Shown in pieces: positions 1 through 5,188 of a stretch of 5,188 nt of DNA (the first letter of the stretch is position 1; every line of letters starts with the position of its first letter). A program made the translations under genes and the position numbers. The notes beneath the pieces were generated by a model. That model did no database searches. It was not told where the DNA came from and worked only from the letters and a program-made list of their open reading frames with translations. Source of the DNA: an uncultured Succinatimonas sp. (GTDB lineage Bacteria; Pseudomonadota; Gammaproteobacteria; Enterobacterales; Succinivibrionaceae); NCBI GenBank assembly GCA_905201175.1, contig CAJKNC010000109.1, positions 1-5,188 of the forward strand, in the 5' to 3' direction.

Positions 1-445
1 ATTATTCTAAATATAAAATAAAGTTCTATTTTATTGACCCATCATAGACTTTTTAATATCACAATCTATGCCTTTATGACGTTTTATATAAAAAAAGATA
101 ACATATAACAATATGTCAGATGATAGATAAAAATGTATGTAATAATTTTATTATTTAGTAAAAATAATCTCATATTATAAAATTAACTTCATTTTATATT
201 TTTTACTAACCCTAATAATTACCAATATCTTAGATCCCTTAAGCATAAAACATCTCTAATGACAAATAACATAAAAAATGATATCTGTGCCAAAATAAGC
301 ACAAATACTACTATATTGATGCCTTAATCTTGTACCTTATTATACTAATATAAAGATCTTCAGAATATTTTGCATATACCAAGTTTTAAGTATTGCTCTC
401 CTTTGCTATCAATAGATAAGGAGCATAAATACCAATATAATCCTA
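1..445. other. AT-rich intergenic region, no gene recognised
   Basis: I see no supportable coding region, RNA gene or mobile element in this stretch on either strand. It is dominated by A and T, with frequent stops in all frames. The only structure of note is an imperfect inverted repeat near its right edge (398-423, listed separately). The composition differs visibly from the less AT-rich block at about 480-1260, which is a decayed transposon gene. Confidence 0.6.
398..423. repeat. Imperfect inverted repeat (bulged hairpin)
   Basis: The arms CTCCTT (398-403) and AAGGAG (418-423) pair. An inner TATC (407-410) can pair with GATA (415-418) around an AATA loop, leaving a one-sided bulge. No T-run follows on either strand, so it does not look like an intrinsic terminator. 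It lies 23 bp outside the proposed right end of the IS200/IS605 fossil. It could be part of that element's end or an unrelated palindrome. Confidence 0.35.
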
Positions 446-453
446 TTGACGTT

Positions 454-474
454 CTCATCTGACAAAAATCTGAG
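454..474 (-). repeat. Degenerate right-end hairpin of the IS200/IS605 fossil
   Basis: On the minus strand CTCA (474-471) can pair with TGAG (457-454) around the internal AGATTTTTGTCAGA region, which also contains AGA/TCT-type partial complementarity. It sits 12 bases after the tnpB stop codon and 4-5 bases before GTCAA (450-446). That is where family members carry the subterminal hairpin recognised by TnpA, which also forms the 3' part of the TnpB guide (omega) RNA. The stem is short, in keeping with decay. The assignment rests on position and flanking motifs rather than on stem strength. Confidence 0.4.
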
Positions 475-485
475 TATTCCCACTT

Positions 486-1263
486 TTAAGCAACAATACA
501 GCTGTCAGCTTCAGAGGATTCCTGCTGCCAAGCTCCGAGATTCGCTTGATAAGACATCAGGGCAAGTCCTGCCCTTTTTAATATGTTTTGTGCATCATTT
601 ATGCAGGCATTCTTCTCACACTTAAAACAGCTGCAGCACTTTAATTTAAGCTTATATTCAAGATTCGTGATAATTTTACTTCATGCTTCTTTTAAGATGA
701 AACAATTTAATTCCGCTTTTGCCTTAACCTTCTTCTCAGTATTCTCTATTATTCCTCGATTTACTCATGTTTTTTACCTTCAAGTCCTCAGTCAATAGAG
801 GCATACTGGACATCTGCTTTTTTTACGCTAACGTTCTTGGATATCATTCAAGCTTTCTTGAGCTTCGATATCTTACATATCCTATTTTAATCAGAAAAAT
901 CCAGCCGTTATCTTCTCCCTACTTAAAGCCCTGCAGATAGGATAACCAAAACCGTCATCGCTGTGCCTTTTCTTAAGCTTTGGATATCCGCCTTTGTTTT
1001 ATTACTCCTTTAATCTTTTTAAGGCGTAATTGAATGACTATTGATTTAAAGCCAGTTTAGCTTTGATGCAAGCTCATCTAAATAATCCTGATGTTGCTCT
1101 TTTTCCTCAAAAAATAATGCGTTATGGTCTTCGTCTTATTTTGCATCTCATGCAAAAGCGCTTCGATATCTATTACCCGTCAATATATTAGCAGCATAAA
1201 AAGCCTGATAAAAAGCTGTGCTTCTCCTCGCAACTGTATCCTCGCCCTGAAGGTTGTTTTTTA
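486..1263 (-). pseudogene. tnpB (OrfB, RNA-guided nuclease of IS200/IS605), degraded remnant
   Basis: TnpB is the RuvC-type, omega-RNA-guided nuclease ancestral to Cas12. Collinear blocks on the minus strand identify it despite many stops and shifts. KTTFRARIQL begins near 1260. DYLDELASKLNWL lies within 1135-1049, then INSHSI (1045-1028), GGYPKLKKRHSDDGFGYP (992-939), QGFK and WIFLIKIGYVRYRSSRK (933-847), VKKADVQYASI (826-794), EDLKVKNMSKS (789-757) and NLEYKLKLK. The last part is a 64-codon open stretch (680-489, TAA at 488-486) with CCSCFKCEK, NACINDAQNILKRAG and WQQESSEA. These match the order of OrfB family landmarks. Roughly 100-150 residues, including RuvC-I, are missing between VQYASI and EDLKVKN, because the two blocks abut near 790. 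The zinc-ribbon is collapsed to one Cys cluster. The Asp expected in the NADxNAAxNIL motif appears to be Cys. At least five stops or shifts are visible, so it is non-functional. The remnant is about 780 bp against about 1.2 kb for an intact gene. Family identity is firm; the exact 5' edge is not. Confidence 0.8.
559..579 (+). other. GC-rich hairpin with T-tail inside the tnpB remnant
   Basis: AGGGCA (559-564) and TGCCCT (570-575) form a perfect 6-bp stem with a 5-base loop, and the + strand continues into five T residues (575-579). By form it is a small intrinsic terminator for + strand transcription, but no gene upstream on the + strand would use it. On the minus strand it lies in the tnpB codons for KRAGLAL. 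In intact elements the omega RNA begins within the 3' part of tnpB, so the stem may be a relic of that structured RNA. Either reading is inference. Confidence 0.35.
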
Positions 1264-1357
1264 GCCGCTAATCTTTTTAGATAAAAATTTTTTGTAATTA
1301 AAGATATATCTATAAGAATTTTGTAACAGTCAATTCAAAGAATTTAATATCAAAGCC

Positions 1358-1387
1358 ATTAAGCTATTCCCTAAAACCTAGCTTAAT
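1358..1387. repeat. Perfect 9-bp inverted repeat
   Basis: ATTAAGCTA (1358-1366) is exactly complementary to TAGCTTAAT (1379-1387), with a 12-base spacer TTCCCTAAAACC. There is no adjacent T-run on either strand. It lies about 95 bp upstream of the first recognisable tnpB codons. It could be a left-end hairpin of the transposon, a regulatory operator or a chance palindrome. The loop is longer than usual for an IS200/IS605 end hairpin. Confidence 0.45.
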
Positions 1388-1537
1388 AAGTATAAAACTA
1401 AAAAATATTATTTTGATTTATGATGACTTCATTAACAAAATTAATGTAATTAATATGCTAACGTATTTTATTATCTTTTTAATATATTAAAGCTCCGCTC
1501 TAATGCAAGTTAAAGCATACATACGTTCTCAAAATTA

Positions 1538-1554
1538 CCTTTTATATTAAAAGG
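1538..1554. repeat. Short 7-bp hairpin with triloop
   Basis: CCTTTTA (1538-1544) pairs perfectly with TAAAAGG (1548-1554) around TAT. On the minus strand it is followed by TAATTTTG, a poor U-tract, so it could act as a weak secondary terminator for the kdp transcript. Nothing else supports a function. Confidence 0.3.
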
Positions 1555-1610
1555 ATGATAAAAATTCCAGCAATACAAATTATCTTCATAATTTATAAAA
1601 AAATGTTCTT

Positions 1611-1637
1611 AAAAAAGATACGACAAATATGTTGTAT
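1611..1637 (-). terminator. Putative intrinsic terminator of the kdp operon
   Basis: On the minus strand AUAC-A-ACA (1637-1630) pairs with UGU-C-GUAU (1625-1618) around a UAUU loop. This gives seven base pairs with one A-C mismatch. A C and six U residues (1616-1611) follow. It starts 30 bases after the kdpE stop, where an operon terminator is expected. The stem is AU-rich and weak, so termination may be partial. Confidence 0.5.
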
Positions 1638-1644
1638 TTACCTA

Positions 1645-1662
1645 GAATTAGTAAATTAATTC
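1645..1662 (-). repeat. 6-bp hairpin just after kdpE
   Basis: GAATTA (1662-1657 on the minus strand) pairs with TAATTC (1650-1645) around a 6-base loop, starting 5 bases after the kdpE stop. There is no U-tract directly after it. It may protect the mRNA 3' end or act together with the terminator at 1611-1637. It could equally be chance in such AT-rich DNA. Confidence 0.3.
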
Positions 1663-1667
1663 AGAAA

Positions 1668-2368
1668 TTAGTGCTTAATTAAGCGATATCCTATACCTGT
1701 TTCGGTAATAAGAATTTCTGGATTTGTAGGGTCATCCTCTATTTTTTGACGCAAATGTCCAATATAGATACGCAGATAGTGTTGATGCTCTACATAATTA
1801 GCTCCCCAAACCTGCTGCATCAAATATCTTTGTGTAAGAACTTTATTATTCTCTTTTATTAATACTTGAAGCAATCTAAATTCAAGTTTGGTCAAATGAA
1901 TTTCTTTATTATGTTTATATACTAGGTGATTAAGAAGATCTACTCGTAATTCTTGTGGAAGCTCTACTATACTTTCATTAGACATATCATTACTTATATG
2001 AGCTAAACGTCGTAACTGTGCACGAATTCGTGCAAGCAGCTCAGAGGCCCCAAAGGGTTTTATCAAATAATCGTCAGCTCCACTATCTAAAGCGTTTACT
2101 TTGGATTGTTCTGAATCACGTGCTGAAAGTATAATAATTGGCACATTAGAATAAGATCTAACTTCTCGAATTAAATCCAAGCCGTCTCCATCAGGAAGTC
2201 CTAAATCCAGCACAATAAGATCCGGTTTTCTTGTGGCACACTCTACAAGGCCTTTTTTAGGGTTTGAGCTATAAACACACTATACCCATCATCTTCTAAA
2301 AAGCTTCTTAATGCTTTACATATATGTTCTTCATCTTCAACTACAACTATGTTAGCTTTTATCATCAT
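1668..2368 (-). pseudogene. kdpE, potassium-responsive OmpR-type response regulator, interrupted by one frameshift
   Basis: KdpE is the cytoplasmic response regulator that KdpD phosphorylates and that activates the kdpFABC promoter. From ATG 2368 the frame encodes IVVVEDEEHI (the acidic pair E11, D12) and runs to K39. It then reads Ala-Leu and a TAG at 2245-2243, giving a 41-residue peptide. Stepping back one base at the A AAA AAG run (2258-2252) gives GLVECATRKPDL and then an open frame to TAA at 1670-1668. The result is a 233-residue protein, the usual family size. Its landmarks are phospho-acceptor D55 in LDLGLPDGDG, S82 in ILSARD, K104 in LIKPFG, and a C-terminal winged helix ending in HYLRIYIGHLRQK and ITETGIGYRL. 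A second ATG at 2365 is better spaced (6 bases) from AGGG than the first and may be the true start. kdpE begins 5 bp after the kdpD stop, so the two are co-transcribed and probably translationally coupled. Apart from the shift, every conserved position I checked is intact. That points to a sequencing error, a very recent mutation, or a site tolerated through -1 frameshifting. Confidence 0.85.
2252..2258 (-). other. Slippery heptamer A AAA AAG at the kdpE frame break
   Basis: In the frame set by the kdpE start the codons are CTA AAA AAG GCC TTG TAG. A AAA AAG is the heptamer used for -1 ribosomal frameshifting in E. coli dnaX. A -1 slip reads AAA AAA GGC CTT and enters exactly the frame encoding the rest of KdpE. 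The zero-frame stop lies two codons downstream. A weak 5-bp stem is possible just after it: CTTGT (2249-2245) with ACAAG (2234-2230) and a 10-base loop. No Shine-Dalgarno-like stimulator is visible upstream. Equally simple is the loss of one A from an original run of seven. Confidence 0.5.
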
Positions 2369-2370
2369 TT

Positions 2371-2375
2371 ACCCT
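2371..2375 (-). promoter_or_regulatory. Ribosome binding site of kdpE, overlapping the kdpD stop
   Basis: The minus strand reads TAGGGTAAATGATG. AGGG (2375-2372) overlaps the kdpD stop codon TAG (2376-2374). It lies 3 bases from the first ATG (2368) and 6 from the second (2365), favouring the second. This arrangement suits coupled translation of kdpD and kdpE. Confidence 0.5.
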
Positions 2376-5028
2376 ATAAAAAAGTATCTTCAGTAAACGG
2401 CATAGGAACAACTGGCATTACAAGGACAAAAGAAGCTCCTCCTAATTTAGACGGAAGTGCTAAAAGCTCACTTTCATGTACACGCGCTATTGTTTTACAA
2501 ATTGCAAGACCTAAACCTACACCAAAAACATTAGATTCTTTAACTCCACGTCTAAATGGATCAAATAATCGTTGTGGTTTTATCTGACCAAATCCTGGTC
2601 CAGAATCATTTATTGCTAAAGTAACTTTATCTCCCTGCCCTTTAGCCACAATTTCAATAGTGGATCCTTTAGGACAATATTTTAACGCATTATCTAAAAT
2701 ATTTGTTACAAGTCTATCTATAAGTACAGGATCTACATAGAAAAAAGGACAATCTTTAGCGATATTTATCTTAATATTAAAAGACGAAGATTGATCTTTA
2801 ACATTACGAAGAGCACATGAAATAATTTCATCAGCAGGCATCCATTCTTTTTTCAATACAATCTGATTAGATTGTAACTTTGCCATTTCTAACAGATTGG
2901 TCATTAATTTCACCATACGTGAAGAACTGTCCAATAGAGATTTAGATGCAGCTTTAGCTTCATCAACTTGATTTAATTCAAGCTTTTTATTTAAAAGCTC
3001 TGCATTAGTCATAATGGCTGTAAGAGGAGTTTTTAAATCATGAGAAAGTGATTGAATTAAAGAATGGCGAAGTCTCTCCGCTTCCATATTCATTAATACC
3101 TGTTTTGCTTCATCAACACTAATTAAGCGCTCTAAAGTTTGTATAGCAAGAGATATAAGGGCTTGTATTACCTTTGATGATGATTTATCAGACCATTGAG
3201 TATCCGTATATAACTTTAGGACCAAAATTGCATAAACTTTATCATATGTAATAATAGGCAAATATAAATATTGTGAACGTGAAAAGGTATTGGTTCCAAG
3301 TCCTGCTTCTTTTTTATGAGTTACAACAAAATTTAAAACTCCTTTGTCTACAGACTTTAAAATAGTTTTTAAACGCAATAATTCATTTTGATTATCTACT
3401 TTCCAAAATTCACAATCTATATTTAAATTACGTTTCAGAATTTTAGTAAGAGCTGAAAATACCTCCATATCATCAATACAAATAGATAAAGTTTTTGCTG
3501 CGTCATAAAGAATACTTATTTGCTTAGCTTGTGATCTGAACTGACGAGATAAAGTACGACTATGCGTTACTAGACGGGATGAGACTAAACCAACAGCTAA
3601 AACTGAAACAAAAGTAATTAAATATTCAAGATCATTAATAACAAAAGATCCTATAGGGTTTACTAAGGTAAGATCAAAAACAATAACAGTTAAAAATGAA
3701 GAAAAAGTTGCAACTAAAATACCATAACGCACTGAAACAAAAAGCGTTAAAAGTAAATAAAGCATAATTATATTTGTTTGATGAATAAACTTTGAAAGCG
3801 GAAGAGAGATAAAAGCTATGATTAAAGTAAGAACATATGTAACTATATAACCGTTTAAATTTGATATTTCACTTTTAACAAAAAACTTAAATTTATCAAT
3901 TATTGATGGGACTTTAACAGAAAACGGCAAGCGCATAATTGATAAATTAGGAGCTACTTTAGATAAAGCTTTGCTATGATTTTTAAAGTCGAAATCTGAT
4001 TTAGGTACTAAAACAATAATATTAAGATTGTGAGAATTAATATAATCTTTGACGCAATAAGGAAAATCCCCGCTTAATGTGGCTGTTTTTGCTCCTAAAG
4101 ATTTTGCAAAGACTAAAAGCTTAGATAATTCATCTTCAGTCTCAAAAATTGGATGCTTATCAATATATACACAATGAAGATCGCAGCTAAAAGCTTTTGA
4201 CATGCGCAAAGCTTCACGTATAGCTTCTTTTGAAGTAGGATTCTCAAGCAGCAATAGCATACCGTAATGCGTATTTTCAACTTCATTTACAGAGAGTAAT
4301 CTTTGTAGCTTGGCTTGTCCTTCAACCCTATTTGCCATAGCTTTCAAAGTAAGTTCTCGCAGCGCAATTAAATTACTTTTTTTAAAATAATTATCTTTAG
4401 CATCACGAATAATATTATTAAGATAAATTTTTCCTGCATTAAGCCTACCTATAAGATCATCAGGCGGCAAATCTACAAGACGAACTTCAGAAGCTTTATC
4501 AAAAATATTATCAGGTATAGTCTCGCGCACCCAAACGCCAGTAACCTTAGCAACTACATCATTTAGGCTTTCTAAATGTTGAATATTAAGAGCCGAATAT
4601 ACATTAATTCCTGTATCAAGTAGTTCTTCAATATCCTGGTATCGTTTATTATGGACAGATGTTCTTACATTAGTATGAGGCATTTCGTCAATAATAACCG
4701 TGGCAGGACGCCTTTTTATGATAGCTTTTACATCAAGCTCTTCATAGGTAAAACCATCTATTTCAATCTTTTTACGAGGTATTACTTCAAGTCCTTCAAG
4801 TAATTTTGCGGTATCTTTACGATTGTGTGTCTCTACTAAGCCAATAACAACATCAAGACCTTCTTTAAGCATTTCATGAGCTTCGGTTAACATGGCATAG
4901 GTTTTGCCAACACCTGGTGCAGCTCCTAAAAAAAGCTTTAATTTTCCGCGGTTTTGATTGTTAGTCTTTTCTAAAATAGCTTCAGCTATAGTTAAAGGAG
5001 AATTTTTCTCTGCCATAGATAAATCCAT
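2374..5028 (-). CDS. kdpD: KdpD, potassium/turgor sensor histidine kinase
   Basis: KdpD is the membrane histidine kinase that senses low potassium or osmotic stress and phosphorylates KdpE. At 884 aa it is full length (E. coli about 894). The N-terminal KdpD domain (about 28-236) has Walker A GAAPGVGKTY (35-44) and the IIDEMPHTN block (112-120), followed by YQDIEELLDTGINVY and NIQHLESLNDVV. A universal-stress-like domain spans about 255-370. Four membrane segments lie near 394-411, 417-433, 437-455 and 468-484 (DUF4118), followed by a GAF-like region at about 505-635. The kinase core has the phospho-acceptor H663 in LSHDLKTPLTA, N-box N776 and N780, G1 DSGPG (808-812), F-box FDPF (822-825) and G2 GVGLG (836-840). 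The first ATG has GGAA only 2 bases away. An ATG four codons in (5016) has GGA 7 bases upstream and may be the real start, giving 880 aa. One oddity is that the usual DELAHTNAPGSRHPKR signature reads DEMPHTNVRTSVHNKR. No lesions are seen. Confidence 0.97.
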   Translation of the reverse strand: MDLSMAEKNSPLTIAEAILEKTNNQNRGKLKLFLGAAPGVGKTYAMLTEAHEMLKEGLDVVIGLVETHNRKDTAKLLEGLEVIPRKKIEIDGFTYEELDVKAIIKRRPATVIIDEMPHTNVRTSVHNKRYQDIEELLDTGINVYSALNIQHLESLNDVVAKVTGVWVRETIPDNIFDKASEVRLVDLPPDDLIGRLNAGKIYLNNIIRDAKDNYFKKSNLIALRELTLKAMANRVEGQAKLQRLLSVNEVENTHYGMLLLLENPTSKEAIREALRMSKAFSCDLHCVYIDKHPIFETEDELSKLLVFAKSLGAKTATLSGDFPYCVKDYINSHNLNIIVLVPKSDFDFKNHSKALSKVAPNLSIMRLPFSVKVPSIIDKFKFFVKSEISNLNGYIVTYVLTLIIAFISLPLSKFIHQTNIIMLYLLLTLFVSVRYGILVATFSSFLTVIVFDLTLVNPIGSFVINDLEYLITFVSVLAVGLVSSRLVTHSRTLSRQFRSQAKQISILYDAAKTLSICIDDMEVFSALTKILKRNLNIDCEFWKVDNQNELLRLKTILKSVDKGVLNFVVTHKKEAGLGTNTFSRSQYLYLPIITYDKVYAILVLKLYTDTQWSDKSSSKVIQALISLAIQTLERLISVDEAKQVLMNMEAERLRHSLIQSLSHDLKTPLTAIMTNAELLNKKLELNQVDEAKAASKSLLDSSSRMVKLMTNLLEMAKLQSNQIVLKKEWMPADEIISCALRNVKDQSSSFNIKINIAKDCPFFYVDPVLIDRLVTNILDNALKYCPKGSTIEIVAKGQGDKVTLAINDSGPGFGQIKPQRLFDPFRRGVKESNVFGVGLGLAICKTIARVHESELLALPSKLGGASFVLVMPVVPMPFTEDTFL

Positions 5029-5043
5029 TATTCCACACTATAT

Positions 5044-5066
5044 AAGTAAGACTTACAAACTTACTT
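5044..5066 (-). repeat. Perfect 7-bp hairpin in the kdpC-kdpD gap
   Basis: AAGTAAG (5066-5060 on the minus strand) pairs with CTTACTT (5050-5044) around a 9-base loop. The loop contains GTAAG, a second copy of the arm motif (5056-5052), so two alternative pairings compete. The hairpin ends 15 bases before the kdpD start, close to its ribosome binding site. No U-tract follows, so it is not an intrinsic terminator. It might tune kdpD translation or mRNA processing relative to kdpABC. The 58-bp gap (5029-5086) contains no convincing promoter; TATATA at 5043-5038 is only a weak -10 candidate. Confidence 0.45.
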
Positions 5067-5086
5067 TAATCATATGTTCTATAAAA

Positions 5087-5188
5087 CTATTTTAGATGCG
5101 ACTTGCCTTTATCAATAAGATTCAATAAATCAATATTTAAAAGTACTACATTGACTATTTTATCCTTAGATAAAAATTCTGATTTTGA
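5087..5188 (-). CDS. kdpC: KdpC, C-terminal end (partial), potassium-transporting ATPase subunit C
   Basis: An open frame enters from the right edge of the window and ends at TAG 5089-5087, giving 33 residues. It contains KIVNVVLLNIDL, which resembles the VNVLxLNLxL strand near the end of KdpC proteins, and then a short Lys-rich tail. KdpC is the single-span subunit of the KdpFABC potassium pump, needed for its assembly and ATP affinity. Its place directly upstream of kdpD fits the standard kdpFABCDE order. The call rests on this short motif plus position, since most of the gene lies outside the window. The tail after VNVVLLNIDL is somewhat longer than in typical KdpC. Confidence 0.7.
   Translation of the reverse strand, partial: SKSEFLSKDKIVNVVLLNIDLLNLIDKGKSHLK

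Larger units (their letters stand above)
446..1263 (-). mobile_element. Decayed IS200/IS605-family element (tnpB-only type), fossil
   Basis: This segment carries a tnpB/OrfB remnant on the minus strand followed by a sequence resembling an IS200/IS605 right end. After the tnpB stop, the minus strand reads GTGGGAATACTC, a hairpin-forming stretch, then GAGAACGTCAA. This is close to the family pattern of GGAAT, a pyrimidine-rich arm, a hairpin, a G-rich arm and GTCAA. The proposed right boundary is the TCAA at 449-446. No tnpA (Y1 transposase) trace is visible, so it was probably a tnpB-only (IS1341-like) element or lost tnpA. The left end is not defined and may lie beyond 1263; an inverted repeat at 1358-1387 is one candidate. 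These elements make no target duplications or terminal inverted repeats, so the boundaries are approximate. It is immobile as it stands: no intact protein is encoded. Confidence 0.7.
1264..1667. other. Intergenic region between kdpE and the tnpB fossil
   Basis: No coding region is supportable here. It contains the kdpE-side terminator (1611-1637), a short hairpin at 1645-1662, a 7-bp stem at 1538-1554 and a 9-bp inverted repeat at 1358-1387. It also holds a 10-bp palindrome AGATATATCT at 1302-1311, which is unremarkable at this base composition. The left end of the IS200/IS605 fossil probably falls within the part nearest 1264, but I cannot place it. Confidence 0.5.

Noticed and set aside
150..168. 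AT-only hairpin ATTATTT/AAATAAT
   Set aside because: A 7-bp all-AT palindrome is expected by chance in such AT-rich DNA, and no flanking feature gives it a role.
286..303. TGTGC/GCACA 5-bp stem with an 8-base loop
   Set aside because: The stem is short and the loop large. No T-run or gene is nearby, so it cannot be distinguished from chance.
583..798. A 71-codon open frame on the + strand (ATG 583 to TAG 798)
   Set aside because: It lies antisense to the tnpB fragments EDLKVKNMSKS and NLEYKLKLK. Its peptide is a Phe/Leu-rich low-complexity chain with no recognisable domain, as expected from the complement of Lys/Glu-rich coding DNA.
1..1667. CRISPR array, tRNA or rRNA gene in the gene-poor region
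   Set aside because: I saw no regularly spaced repeats, no cloverleaf-like tRNA arms and no rRNA motifs on either strand. The TnpB remnant is related to Cas12 by ancestry only and is not evidence for a CRISPR system.
1668..2213. kdpE as a separate 181-aa gene starting at GTG 2213
   Set aside because: This GTG encodes the valine of the conserved LIVLDLGLPDG strand around phospho-acceptor D55. A start here would remove the first two strands and the acidic pocket of the receiver. It is merely the first possible start codon after the frameshift.
2324..2587. An 87-codon open frame on the + strand opposite the kdpD/kdpE junction
   Set aside because: It is fully antisense to the kdpD 3' end and kdpE 5' end, both well-supported genes. 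It has no domain or plausible ribosome binding site.

Overview
The window is AT-rich bacterial DNA. It holds the 3' end of a kdp (high-affinity potassium uptake) operon on the minus strand, followed by about 1.6 kb with no intact gene. The kdpC-kdpD-kdpE order, the full-length KdpD and the OmpR-type KdpE are typical of Proteobacteria. The low GC, the long gene-poor stretch, the decayed insertion sequence and a frameshift in kdpE suggest a host-associated lineage with a relaxed or shrinking genome. That lifestyle, and any finer taxonomy, is inference; no species can be named from this sequence.

Reading along the minus strand (right to left): 5188-5087 is the last 33 codons of a gene that looks like kdpC. 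A 58-bp gap with a small hairpin follows. 5028-2374 is an intact kdpD (884 aa) with all sensor-kinase motifs. 2368-1668 is kdpE, which starts 5 bp after the kdpD stop. Its reading frame is broken at an A AAA AAG run (minus-strand sense); moving back one base there restores a perfect 233-residue KdpE. A weak intrinsic terminator (1637-1611) closes the operon. About 350 bp without genes follows, containing a 9-bp inverted repeat.

1263-446 is the fossil of an IS200/IS605-family element. It is a tnpB (OrfB) gene on the minus strand, recognisable from several short collinear peptide blocks in shifting frames, with a large internal deletion, and a degenerate right end beyond its stop codon. 445-1 is very AT-rich and holds no gene I can support.

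Together, KdpD (membrane histidine kinase) would phosphorylate KdpE, which activates kdpFABC when potassium or turgor is low. Whether this circuit works here depends on whether the kdpE frameshift is a sequencing error, a real mutation, or is bypassed by -1 ribosomal frameshifting. I see no convincing previously undescribed system. The two items most worth checking are the kdpE slippery site and the tnpB/right-end fossil.
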